DNA of 64,000 nt from Endothia cerciana (lineage: Eukaryota; Ascomycota; Sordariomycetes; Diaporthales; Cryphonectriaceae): positions 186,001 through 250,000 of the forward strand of contig JALRMH010000041.1 in NCBI GenBank assembly GCA_026119935.1, written 5' to 3'. The notes below the pieces were generated by a model, which made no database searches, was not told the origin of the DNA, and worked only from the letters and a program-made list of their open reading frames with translations. Both the position numbers and the translations under genes were made by a program. Positions 1 to 11,513 of the stretch are shown here, piece by piece (position 1 is the first letter of the stretch; every line of letters starts with the position of its first letter).

Positions 1-3000
1 CCAGGACACCCCAGATGCAACGCCCGGGAATAGTCCTCAGGCCAGGACAACCTGCAGAGGCCTGGGCCGGCCGCCTCACCCCCCATAAGTTTCAGGGGCA
101 GATCGGGAGGCAAAACGACGATACGAAATATCGTGGTTGATTTTGACTCGGAAGCCGTGGAGGGGGCTCCCCCATCAAGTGACCAGTGACCCCGATTACT
201 CGTTCTCAAAAATCCACTTTCTTGCAGTCGCTTGAGAGAATTCCCCATTCCTACTCTCTAGGGCATTGGCTCAAAGTGGTCGATTAGAGTTTCGAAAATG
301 ATTTCTTTTTCGGCCGCCGATCCCATCAGTCTAGACAACTTTATTGGTGCCAGACGAACCCTGATAACCAATTGTGTTTATGGAGTGGCAAAAGAAATAA
401 AAAATGCCAGTCTTCTCGCCCTGGTCTCCCGGACCTATGCTCCGTGCGACGCCCAACATGGCTACAGAGGCATAATAGGCAGTGTTACCCGTCTTTTCTT
501 CGCCCGTCTTTGGGGAATGGGAAGCGAGCCGGTATGAGTGGTGCACATTTCCTACCATTGGAGCATCGTGAGGGCTCTCTGCTCCATATGAGCCCTGCAT
601 CTGTCGTGTCCCGGGCCGTGTCTACCAACCCAAGTTTGATCCGACTTCGGTCTCAACCAGCCACACATTTAGTACCCTCATCAGCTCATGCAGTCAACCT
701 CAGCTACAGCCCGGCAGCCCTGGAGCTGTCTGCAGTAGCAGTGGACCAAAGAGCTGATTCACCCGTGCGGTCCTACCAGGACACACATCCGGCGTTGATG
801 CCCGAACCTCGAGACTCGAATAGTACCTACAGTACTCCGTACTTGGCCGACGGGTCGCCCGACCTCACATGCCCAAGATGGAAGCCCGACAGACGCATGG
901 ATCACCATCGCCGGCTCGGGCTTGCTACGCTGCCTGGCTAACGGACGGCAGCCCCCAGTTGCCTCCAAGTCGCATTGTATGGTCAGAGTGCGTGTTCTAG
1001 GCATTCCTATCGGGCGGTTTTGGCATAAAGGAGGTGCGGAACAGGGCGGTTACGACTGCATCTCGCCTTGGCTGCATCGGTCCTTGGTCACCTATTCGCT
1101 GCTCTTCACTTACATTGACAACCACTGGCCTCCTCGAACCTGCTGTCAGATGTCAGATAGCGCATCTTTTTATTGCACCACGTTTCCTCTGCGCGGGGTG
1201 CATTGGTGGATAGTATTGCTACATCCGGGTAGGGCTGCAGTGCCAGCAAGCCTGGCGAGCGGCGAGCCAGTCGCTCCCCCTAGGACATACGCACGCCCGC
1301 GAAGATCCGGGCTCGTCGTGAATCTGCCTCGCTTTTCCGGACACCTCATTCTCCCCATTCGCCCCCAACCATCCTATCAGGAGAGCAGAGATCCATTCGC
1401 GCGCACTTTAAGCAGCCCAGCCCAAGGCCGACCCCAGCCGACCATGTTGCCACCTGCCCAAGTACGAGCACACCGGCAACCTGCTGCATCAAGACATTAG
1501 TCCTCTATTACATCCGGCGTTTCCAGTCAGCTGACGGCAGCACATCAGCCACGTCCCTTCCCATCCAGAACGAAACGGCCCTCGGTGACATAGCTGAAGG
1601 TCGCCGTGGTTGTGGACACCATCCGTTCTGATTTCCTCGGCTCGCCGCTCGCACCGAAGCGTTTCCCGGGTTGCCGTCTAACCAGATCCGCCTGACGATT
1701 GCAGTTAGCATGCCACAAGTCTCTTCGTAGAACACTACCATGATAGCTTGAAGTGCAAGACGCGACGCCTCGTTCTCACAAATAAGTCGGCAAATTGCAG
1801 TAGTCGTAGCCGCCCAAGCCTAACTGCCGTGCAGTATACATTTCCAAAGTCTTGTTCGCTGAGCCGGCCAGCATGGCAAGGGCCCTGACACCAACAACGT
1901 CCATGGCCAATACCACGGAGAAGAAAAGTCGGAGACGAGCCTGTTCCAGTGGCCTGCTGAAGTCTTAGGTCAGACAGAGAGACTGGGCAGTATACGGCGG
2001 TCGGGTGGGTTGTACTTAGGCTCATCGTGTCTATGGGAACGTTTGGCGAAAGTACCCTTGGGATCTGGGTTGAATTTAGAATACAATTACCACAACGACA
2101 GCCTCCCGGGCCTCAGATATTCCGAGGTTAGCGAAATCTTTTAAACAGCCGAATGCGGAGGATAACTTTGAAAAGGCAAATGGGCTGGGGGTGCCCGCCC
2201 TTCCTCGTGAGATACTTACGCCTCCCTCCGCCCGTGGGCGGCACCAGCAACGGCTGGGTTGGTGGCCCAGGCCACCACAGTGTGAGCATTTCTATGCATA
2301 TATTAGCAACCAGTTCTTCCTCAAGAATTGGTATCTGTCACTTACGGCGGCGGCAGCGGTGGTGGTAGTGGCAGCTATATCCATCATGTTAGTACTAATG
2401 CGCACTTTGTCAAGCGCCGTCACATTTTGATGCGGATGAAGGCATTCATCTGACCCTTACTGATGCGATACTTCTCTACAAGAACGCATGTATCAGTATT
2501 ATACCCATAGATCAGTATAAGACAATGACGAGGCGAGGTGAGGACACGCACGGTTCTGCTTTGGTTGGTCTGTCAAGTCATTCAGGTTAGTGGTATGCTT
2601 TCCACTCGGCATGATAGAAGAAAACAGGGCTTACGGGAGATCTTTCTGCCCTTGCGGGCCTGGCTGCGGTCTTCCAAAGAATCAGCCGTTGTCTTAGAAA
2701 TCACTGCAGCCTGCAGCCTGCAGCCTGCAGCCTGTAACCTGCAGCGCTTCAGGGGCTGTTCACTGTTGGGTGCCACTATATAAGTTGTCAGACATCTCAT
2801 ACTGCAATCCTCTTGATTAGGCGGCTACTCACTTGTGGTTCGTTGTTCCTGTCAGTTCATGTCAGTTGTTCATTTCACACAGATCATCGCAGTCGTAGGT
2901 TATTGGGGGGCCGGGTCATAAGAGGTAATTATAACTAGAGGCGGAATTGTAGTGCTTACGACGCAAATTTCTCTTTCGTATGATCCTATAAGCAAGCACA

Positions 3001-3160
3001 AAGTTAATTCATATATTACACAGCTCATTTGCGCATAGTAGGGTACATACGAATTCGTTTGTGATGGTTGAAGAGAATCAAGTAGACACGGTGGGGCGGG
3101 GCGCACGGCAGAAGCTATTGGCGTTGTGCCATGCCATCCCGGGGATTGCACCTGTGACTT
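1..3160. other. Gene-free left flank
   Basis: I see no convincing gene here on either strand. The open frames (up to about 190 codons) have no recognisable domain, start mostly at non-ATG codons and overlap each other in several frames. The only structured element is a short CTGCAGC repeat at 2704-2745. The stretch could be old decayed sequence like the neighbouring helicase relic, but nothing in it can be assigned. Confidence 0.5.
2704..2745. repeat. Six-unit CTGCAGC minisatellite
   Basis: Six consecutive 7-bp units. Units 1-4 and 6 are perfect CTGCAGC; unit 5 reads CTGTAAC. The difference in unit 5 is a C-to-T at CpA plus a G-to-A. The array is not inside a gene. Confidence 0.9.
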
Positions 3161-3164
3161 AGGT

Positions 3165-4500
3165 CTAGGCTGACACATTGTATTCAGGAGAGATTGGCTT
3201 CGAGGAGCAGATTCTTGAAGTAGAGCGGACGCATTTTCCTGGCTTTGTGCGGCTGGCTCGGACCTTTCGCTGGTTTATTGACGCCTGGGAGGTTGGCGCC
3301 AGGAGAATATCCATCCGCAGGCGAGGTTTGTAAGTCATAGTCCTCTCGAGGCCACAACCGTAAAGGAATGGGTCAACAGAGTGAGAGGGGGAGGGAGACA
3401 TTGAGACTAGCTCACCACTACGTAGATGATGCCGTCGATCGTCAACGACGTCTCAGCAATGTTCATCGCCACGATGCACTCGCGGAAGCCCTCCTTGGCC
3501 TTGTCGAGAGGGCCAAGGGCCTTACGTTGAAGTGCCCTAGGCATATTTGCATACAGGCCAAAAGCTTGAATGCGGGAAGTCTCACACTGGATGCTGGCCA
3601 CGGCAACATCGACGTACTCTTGGATATACACCACGGTCCGCACCGCGGCCACAGTGGAGCCAACAGGGGGCAAAGACAGAACCTACCGTCCGGAAATGTC
3701 CGGTCTTCCGAGTAAAGACCTCCACAGGAATCAGGTCGCCCCGAGGTACTGTGAATCGGGGTACCGCCGAAGTAGTCCTGGAATTTCATGGTGTTCATGG
3801 TGGGGGACATGATGATGACCCTGAGCTCCGGACGCGTCTAGCAGAGTTCCTTTGGCATGGGTAGAAGGAGATCGTTCGGTCTTGCTGGTCCTCTCGTGTG
3901 CCTCATTGGCGATGACGCAGCTGTATCGCCGCATCTTGTGGTCACCCTTCAACTCTTCCAGGGGGCACCCGTCCGTAGTGTATGAAACAAAGGTTCGAGG
4001 ACCAGTCACATCTTCATGCCCAAAAACATACCAAACCTCCTCGCCCAGCTTTATATCGAGCTCATCGGCTACGCGTTCGGCCACTTCCATGGTGGCGATG
4101 CGGCAGGGGTTGCGTACACACAATCCTCATAGGGAGGGGTCCAGGGCTGGGGATATCATTGTAGAGGCTGTTCAAACCAAGCAGCAATAGAATATGCTAA
4201 TCGTAGACAATCCACGATGATGGCTTATACAAATTGGGAACCTGGGTAGTCTTGCCACTCCCAGTGTCTCCGGTCAGGACGATGACCTAGTTCTTATGTA
4301 CATGTCGAGGAAGGAGGCACATGTCACGGCCGCGGGGGGCTGGCGGGCCGTCGCGCGTATCTTGAAATACTCATCAGAACGGGCGCGTGGTGGGTTGGTC
4401 CACGGATTGGTCGCATGGTCCACTGCTGCCAAAGCTCCGACAGCCGTGGTCTTGCGGCGCACCAAAATCGAGAAGGCTGCATTCGGCGCCATGGAACTGG
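3165..4500 (-). pseudogene. Decayed Prp43-type DEAH-box RNA helicase
   Basis: Read from about 4495 downwards, conserved helicase pieces appear in the right order but in several frames. They are an N-terminal block (DEYFKI, then FLDMY), motif I GDTGSGKTTQ (about 4242-4271), a TMEVAERVADEL block, the DEAH box reading NEAHERT (about 3890-3915), motif III SPTMNT instead of SATMNT (about 3790-3810), motif V NIAETSLTIDG, and finally YKPRLRMDIL, QASINQR and TKPGKC where the family has QRAGRAGRTRPGKC. Prp43-like proteins are ATPases of spliceosome disassembly and ribosome biogenesis. Between FLDMY and motif I one base is missing (TAC-CAT read as TACAT) and the expected CAG codon is TAG at 4287-4289. 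DEAH to NEAH is a G-to-A change. The copy cannot encode an active enzyme; the functional gene must lie elsewhere. Assignment to Prp43 rather than Prp22, Prp2 or Prp16 rests on the N-terminal block and is moderately sure. Confidence 0.88.
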
Positions 4501-5114
4501 CGTTGCCGTTAGTGTTGTCATTGGCAGTGGCGGTGGTGTTGGAAGACGTCTGCCCGTTTGTAGCTCATAATATAAGCTATAAGCGCTGTTTCCGTCTCTT
4601 TGCAGCGCTGCCTCTGCGTTCTTCGAAAGGAGATAAGATGTGGCAAGATGTTTACAGTATTTTTGGTATTGTTGGTGTTGAATGCCTCGAGCTGAACCTG
4701 TTGGGCCGTCTATCGATTTTCGAAGTAGTGAACGCGGCGAGCTGGTTTCGCCACGTCCTCCAGCACACTCACAAGTTCGGCTTCAGACCGCGCTGTTGAA
4801 CAGCAAACATTGGATGCCAAGGCACCGATCACGAATTTCGACGAAAGCATTGCAGCTTGGATATGCCGCCTTGCCTTGCGCCTAAATCCGTCAAGGTTAG
4901 GGGCGTGGCTTACAGCATTCAGGCCGGGTACAAAACTAGCCAACGCTAGGAGGATTAGACCTTGCCATGTGAAACTCATATAGTAATAAAAAGATGAGAA
5001 GAGCAAGCTTCAGTGTCGAGTTCGTGCCTTTCTGTAACCTCTTCAAACGACATTGGAAACTGAGCCTTACGAAGTCTTCAGCGTCTGAACTTCAGTTTGA
5101 ACTTCCCTAGCCCC
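4501..5114. other. Spacer between helicase relic and orphan gene
   Basis: No supported gene. Open frames of 60-170 codons here include the antisense of the helicase N-terminus and show no domain. Confidence 0.4.
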
Positions 5115-6118
5115 ATGAACAGTCACACATCCTGCCATTCAGAACTATCTTGGCTCGGCCACGTCAAAGCAGCCACCCGTGGTTGCCTCCCGTCGACCAA
5201 GATGGCGTTGTGGCATGATCGCGCACACTACGCTCACGAAGTCAACGCTTATGTTAACTCGCGGCGCCCACAGTCTGCTGTTTCTGTTTTCTCCGTAGAG
5301 AAAGCGGCGGGTCCCAGTGACCACTCTGTCCATCCGGAGTGGAAGGCAGCTCTAGACCGATACCACGGAGAACTAGACCGTCTCCGTGAGTACTGGGCCC
5401 TGGAAGTCTTCGACAGGTTGATGCAACAAGTTACTTACTTCAGACATAGGAAGCATGCCGACGGACATGGGAGGGGCCAGCAATCCCTGCCATGGTATAT
5501 ACCAACCAAGTGGGCCTCCCGGGCGGAGAGGACAATGACTTATTTATGTGATTACTGGGAGTTCCGCGTTAAGGGACGAATATATCCGCTAAGGTGGAAA
5601 ACCCTACGATAGCACTATACAAGGCGGAAGAATGAAATCGACGATAAATATCGAAATCTCCTCGGGATCAGAGCAACTGATCTGGGGTATAATCGCAAGA
5701 CTGAGTAAATTACGGCTTCCGAGTGGGAGGATAAATAAAGAAGGTCTCAAAGCCCGCTGACCATATTTTTTTTCACAGGTTCTTCCCGTCGGACGCAATT
5801 ACGTTGGCGTACTACTGGCAGCCATTCTATTACGGGCAAAACAATTTACGTACGGAGGTGCGGTGGGTTTCAACACCACCTGTTGGCCAGTGGGATACGG
5901 AAATCCGCTTGGTGGGAATGGACGGGACACTCTTCTGTGACGGTGTTATGGACAGGGCGACTTCTTTCCTTCCGTTTGTCATAGATTCCTGGTCAAAGTC
6001 TGGGTTCCATGATGTTCTTCTCGACCAGCCGCTCGATGGAGGGGATGAAAACTGCCAGAAGAAGGCCCCTATCGACGGATCTATCATGGATGGGAGTCAT
6101 ATACGCAGTAAGGCATGA
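5115..6118 (+). CDS. Possible two-exon orphan protein, about 272 residues
   Basis: I do not recognise this protein. The first ATG of a long frame is at 5115. A two-exon model (5115-5593 and 5779-6118) keeps the phase and gives 272 residues. The acceptor at 5778 is convincing: GCTGAC branch site, a T-run and CACAG. The donor (AAG|GTGGAA) is weak, and the 185-nt intron is longer than most here. Exon 1 has a charged, tryptophan-rich composition (for example HPEWKAALDRYHGELDRL), unlike random frames. There is no signal peptide or membrane segment. Both neighbours are relics, so this could be a fragment of a decayed gene. If the donor is wrong, the product would be the 166-residue exon-1 frame ending at 5612. 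Confidence 0.4.
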
Positions 6119-7444
6119 GACTCGAAAACGGGCTGAAGGCTTAGGCACATAGCCAAGTAAGCAAAAAGCGTGCAGTAAAATTAGCAGTTCGCGATCTGAC
6201 CTGCTATGCGTTGGTCATGCTTGTCAGTCTAAGGCACCCCGGTCAGCACTCGCAGACGTGAAAGTCGTAGTAACGCTCGGAAAAGCATCGGAGAGCGCGA
6301 CACGTAGTACGTCGCCAATACGTGCTGGAGCAGCTCGGTCTGGAGAAGTCTAAACTGAACGCCCGAGGAAGCGCGGTTGTTGCGGTGCTGCGTATGTGTG
6401 ATCTGGATCTGAGTTGCAAACTTTGGGATGAATACCATCGGCGTCCATGTTCGGAAAGAGCATGCAATCGATCTTGTGGTGGCGGGTAATGTGTGCTGAC
6501 ATTCCTTTTCACACGTGTAAATCTGCGAGAACCTGAAGTTCCTTACAGACCTTTGTTATTGGTGTGAGTCCAATTGCTGTCTACGCTGCCTATCCACTTG
6601 GCTGGTCCATCCAGTCTCACCACCATTAGGCACACTCAGTTAGTCTTAAGCCATGAATGCGTCAATATGTCGGCACCATGAGCGTTAGTAGCCAGTTGGC
6701 CTCCCCGGTTGGCGTTTCCAGAAGCGGCCACGGATGAGGACCACTTTAATTCATGGTGCTAGAAGTGGATTGCGGCTTGGGGAGGCTCTGGTACGATGGT
6801 AGCCCTCAGTTGGCGGTCTTTGTGAGGTAGCCAGCGGTAGCGTGCATCGGTAGGCTAGAAAACAAGCCCTGAAGCTTCAAAATCATGGGTTTCAGGCCTG
6901 GAGATTTCACTGATGGGGGCCTGGGGTTGCTGAGCAGCTTTCTTGTCTTGATCACGTCACTCAGTCTGAGGTAGAGCTTTTGGAACGCGGATGCCGAAGA
7001 AAACAATGCAAAGTAGCTGCCAATCTATGTTGTCACGAAAAACTGCACTAGATCATGTTCATCTCCAAGTATACGGCTCAGTTCTTGAAGAAAGACGAAA
7101 TGTAAGGATATACCGAGGACAGGTAAAATCCCCAGTAGCCTTCTTATCGTGAGTGGGCAAGGGGACTATACATCAAGTACCGACGGGACCTCTGCATGCG
7201 AATGCTAAAACAGAAGCAGTACTGCAGATTCACAATCATAGTCGCAGCAAGACCTGTCTAGACCTGAAAAGCTCTCCCCAACAACACCCGTCGTATATCC
7301 TGGACGTCAGTGCAGGAGAGACATATACATATACAGCTCGATGATCTGGGTCAGGACACTGGAGACAGCTTCTCCATGCCCAGATAGCTCTGCAGATTTC
7401 CAATCGGCACCGCACAGCCCTTCCTTAGGCACAATATCTTCATT
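6119..7444. other. Gene-free stretch
   Basis: Only short non-ATG frames are present, none with a domain. I see no RNA gene or repeat. Confidence 0.45.
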
Positions 7445-8983
7445 ATGCAATTAATCTTGGCTTTTGTATTCCCGGTCTCCTGGACTGCCGTTGTGGCCGT
7501 TCCTTCAATCGAAGTTGCGGAGGCTCAGGTTGGGTTGCCATTGGTAGAGGATTGCAAATGGACTATCTTCCACGAGAAGTATTCGACGTCAGTTGGACGC
7601 AGACCCAAAGCCACGCCATCCCACTGACCAGATAAACAGGGACACCAGCACTGGAGTACGAACTCTTGACCACGGTGCAGAGAACTTCGATGCCAGCTTG
7701 ACAACCCCAGCAAGATGTCGTGCTTTCTTGTGAAGCCGAGGGTTATGCTCTGGCTGCCGTCGAGTACGGCCACGAGTGCTGTATGTGCTCCAACATGTAT
7801 ACCGGCACTTTTGCCGAACAACATGCCTCCTCGGAGATGTTCTCTATAGCGTTGAACTGATTTCCTGGTAGGGTGCGGAGACACCGTTGTTGCGGGATTA
7901 GCGCATCCTGTGGACGACGCGTGATGCAATCTCCGTTGTTCCGGCGACGGGTTACAGACTTGTGGTGGCTACGGCTACACAAATTTGTACGCCGAAAAGG
8001 GCCTTGACCACCACCTATTATCGAGCGATGCGAGATGAAAGGCGGTATTAACCTAGCTACAGCATGAGGGCTGGAGCCCCCCTTGCATGCTATAAGTACG
8101 CAACTGTTCCGTCCTGTACTCTCGAAGGGCAAGAGACTAACAACTCAAACACTAACCAAGGGACATTGATGTCAATCACCGTGCACTGCCATTCTAGCTG
8201 GAAGGAGGCTAGCCTGAGCGACCGAGAACCGTCGGCGGCTGCATAGAGACTTGCCGGAACCGTGGATACGATGTGACTGGTCTCGAGTACGGCCAAGAAT
8301 GCTATTGCGGCAGAGAGGCTCCTTCTGACCACCTCGTGGGCGGAACATGTGACATGCCTTGCAAAAGCAACGGAAAGCAGTACGTATTCGTCTTCAGTCT
8401 TCAGTCTCCAGAGTTTGATTCGGCTGCTGTGTGGTATATTGTCCCAGGGATGATGGACTAACCACCAAGAAACACTTCCATATTCCTGTGGTGGTGAGCA
8501 CAGCCTGCTGGTTTTCGTCGGTCTGGATTCAGCAAGCGTCCAGGTGCCTCGAGCGTGGTGCAAACGAAGAGCCCTGCGTCAGCGTACAAGGGCGGTAGCC
8601 AGGCACCATCAGCACCCAGCTAGGCGAACGCAGTCAAGGAACAAGTTCAAGGTTCGGCAGCTATCCCACGAGCGAGGCCGGCCGTTTCGGTTGACGAGGT
8701 TATTGAAAAGGTCAAGGCCATCGTTGGGGCGGTGTTCGCGAGCGTTCAGGCGGACGTCGCGTTTGGCAAGAATACTGCGCAGGGTTACTTGGATCGCCTT
8801 CCGCATAAGTTAGGGACGGAGAACGAGGATTGGCCGGGGTCAATGGGGAAGATCACCGACAAGATCAAGGCCATTATTGGGACGATGTTCGAAAGGCTCC
8901 AGGCGGACGGTTCCTATAAGCAGAAGACTGTGCAGGCTTTTCTGGTCCGCCTGTCGCACAACTTGGAGACTGAAGGTGGTTAA
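7445..8983 (+). pseudogene. Decayed secreted WSC-domain protein
   Basis: An ATG at 7445 starts a typical signal peptide (MQLILAFVFPVSWTAVVA), after which the frame is lost. Two WSC cysteine-domain fragments follow in separate frames: EGYALAAVEYGHEC (7738 onward; a Cys-Met-Cys where Cys-Tyr-Cys is usual) and CRNRGYDVTGLEYGQECYCG with GTCDMPCKSNGKQ (8243-8390). A Ser/Ala/Pro/Lys linker (TKSPASAYKGGSQAPSAPS) then runs into TAG at 8621-8623, and the same frame resumes with ANAVKEQVQ. The tail (about 8690-8980) carries two related blocks of about 43 residues. WSC proteins bind cell-wall glycans or act as wall sensors. The TAG fits a CAG-to-TAG change (C-to-T at CpA). At least two frameshifts and one nonsense codon rule out a full-length product. 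Confidence 0.78.
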
Positions 8984-9629
8984 GGAATCAGGAACGACTG
9001 ATGATTTTGACGTAGGGCAAAAAGACTCTAGAAAAGTAGAAAGGAAGTATGGGAAAAGACGTAGGTATATGGATGGGTTTTAGACAGTCGTCAATAGTTG
9101 TAAGCGTACCGAGGCATAGCTGAGTGTCCATGGCCTCGGGCTCCCTGAAAAGACCCCGCAATCACATCATCATAGGCGTCTCGCGTGGCTTGCGGATATC
9201 AGAAGCGCGTTGTGCAAGCACGCTCACTAAGGCGAACATCCTGATCAGCGATCACGGCCGTCTTCCCCTGCACTGCGGCGGCGACCCGGCCCAGCATCTT
9301 TTGTTCGTCAGCACATGAAAGAGGAGGATGCAGAAAGCTAGCACGAGGACGTATGGCATGAAGTTGTTCCTCGCCATCACGTGTGCTGCACGTTGCCTAA
9401 CTCCGTCGGGCCACACAATAGTCGGTAGAGCATTTTCCCGGAGGCCGGATATGGGCCCATCTTTTCACAGCTGCATTGTTCCGCGGGGACCACGGCGGTC
9501 ATCGGCCCCAAGATCTGCAGGCCGGGGAAACCCCAGAATCTAGACATAAATATTCACGCACTCTTTGAGACCGCCCACATCTTTTTGCCCAATCTCGCCT
9601 AACTCACCTGTATAGCAAAGCTTCTCAGT
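8984..9629. promoter_or_regulatory. Upstream region of the flavoprotein gene
   Basis: No gene seen. An AT-rich element (ACATAAATATT, about 9543-9553) lies about 80 nt before the flavoprotein ATG at 9630 and could be a TATA element. No other site can be supported. Confidence 0.3.
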
Positions 9630-11088
9630 ATGGGTATCAACAAGGACCTTCACATAGCCATCATTGGCGCCGGTAAGCTGCCGCTGAGCCCCATGGCACC
9701 CTGCGTTGTGAGCGTCGTAGAGCTCTAACAAGTGCAATAGGCATGGGCGGCCTTGCGACGGCCCTGGCTCTGGTGAAGGAGGGCTTCACTCATATCGAAG
9801 TCTATGAGGCCGCTTCGGATCTCGGCTTTGTGGGCGCTGGTATCCAATTAGCCCCGAACATGGCCCGAATCTTGGACAGGCTGGGCGTGTGGAAGCCGAT
9901 CGCAGCTGATGCAACAAAGATGGAGGGAGCAAGCATCAGGAGTGAGTAATTTCAGTTAGATGAAACAGAGGCTATCTTGACTAATCACGCACGGCCTCAG
10001 AGGGGGCGACAAACGAGGAACTGGCTTACTCGAGCATGATGTGGATTCCCGAGGCCTACGGATATCAGCACATGGTCGGCCACCGCGCATCACTTTCCAG
10101 TGAGATTTACGAGGGAGCCAAGCGAGAAAAGGCCGTCAAGTTCATCTTCGCATCTCCGATCACAGAGGTCAAGACCTTCTTACCTCGGCCGACATTTGTC
10201 GTCTCCCCACGGAAAGAAGGCGAGCCTTATACCGTGGAGTGCGACATCCTACTCGGGGCGGATGGCGTGAAGTCACAGGTGCGGGTGTCTATGTTGAAGG
10301 AGCTCAACGTGGATGCCAAGGTGGTCGATTCCGGTCAGGCCGCGTACAGGATCATGCTCAACAGGGACCAGATGAAGGACGACCCGGAGCTGTTGGCTCT
10401 CCTCGACGGGAACCAGAGCACCCGGTGGATTGGCGAAAAGAAACACATCATCGCCTACCCGGTATCATCGAAGACCATCTACAACATCTCTACCGCACAT
10501 CCAGACAACAACTTCGCCGCCGCACCCGATGAGACCTACACGACGCGAGGAAGCAAGGAGTCCATGCTGTCTGTCTACTCCGACTTCGCGCCCATCTGCC
10601 AGAAGATGCTCAACATGGTCCCAGAGGCAGAAGTCTGTGAATGGAAGCTCAGGGTGCACCAGCCGCTACCCACCTGGGTCCATGGCACTATGGCTCTTAT
10701 AGGAGATGCCTGCCACCCAACACTACCCCACCTCAACCAGGGCGCGGCTCAGGCAATCGAGGACGCAGCTGTAATCGCCATCGCACTCGCCAGGACTCCC
10801 GACTCCAGCCCAGAAAACATCAGCAAGTCCCTGAAGGTGTATGAGAAGCTGAGGAAAGAGAGGGCTGAGGCGTGCGTGGCCATGGCCGCGGCGAATGGCA
10901 AGGAGATGCAGCTCGGAGACGGTGCCGCAGCGGCTGAGAGAGATGCGGCCTTCAAGGCTTTCAAGGAGAACGGCGGAGGCAAAGTCCCAGACAAGGCGGC
11001 GGATAAGGGAGTGCTCAGCTTCATCTATGAGTGGGATGCATCGAAAGAGACGGAGAAGCAGTACGATAACATCTTCAAAAGCTTATAA
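9630..11088 (+). CDS. Salicylate-hydroxylase-like FAD monooxygenase
   Basis: Three exons (9630-9672, 9741-9941, 10001-11088) encode 443 residues, a normal length for this family. Both introns have GTAAG or GTGAGT donors. Splicing rebuilds the FAD-binding GxGxxG across intron 1 (IIGAGMGG, residues 11-18). Further signatures are LLGADGVKSQVR (the DG motif) and ALIGDACHPTLPHLNQG (the GD motif that closes the flavin site). This is the class A, NADH/NADPH-dependent aromatic hydroxylase fold, as in salicylate 1-monooxygenase and 6-hydroxynicotinate-type enzymes. The substrate is unknown; related fungal genes work both in aromatic catabolism and as tailoring enzymes in secondary metabolism. There is no membrane segment, so it is probably cytosolic. 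The gene is intact and opens the accessory block. Confidence 0.93.
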
Positions 11089-11513
11089 ATATTTGCTGTC
11101 GCGCCGAGACCACCTAGGCAACGAGCAGCATTAGGATGTAAATATTGACTGGATCACTCCATCATCTCTTATTGGTTAAATTAATGCATTAACAAAAGGC
11201 ATGCAACGATTCATCGGCATCCAATTTTCCTGGCCGAATATCGCACGGCTGACTGATCTATGCACTCACCATATCCGGCACGTTCCTAGTGTTCGTTGCA
11301 AAGGCTCGGGCCCCTATCTTTATTTCTCCTTTTCTCATTTTCCTTACTCAGCCCTTTCTTACTATGCCCCTTTGCTGCATCTTCTTGCGTATCTTCCGTT
11401 TGTCTCACACCTACTTGTGCTTCTTCTTCCGACCTCCCCCCGGGGTCGGGGTCCTTTCTTTTCTCAATGGCCGCGTCACCTATTGGACCTTGGCAAATTG
11501 GCCTTAGGAATGT
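11089..11513. other. Convergent intergenic region
   Basis: This lies between the 3' ends of the flavoprotein and the DUF3176 gene. It is pyrimidine-rich (11320-11450) and has no supported gene. Confidence 0.4.
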
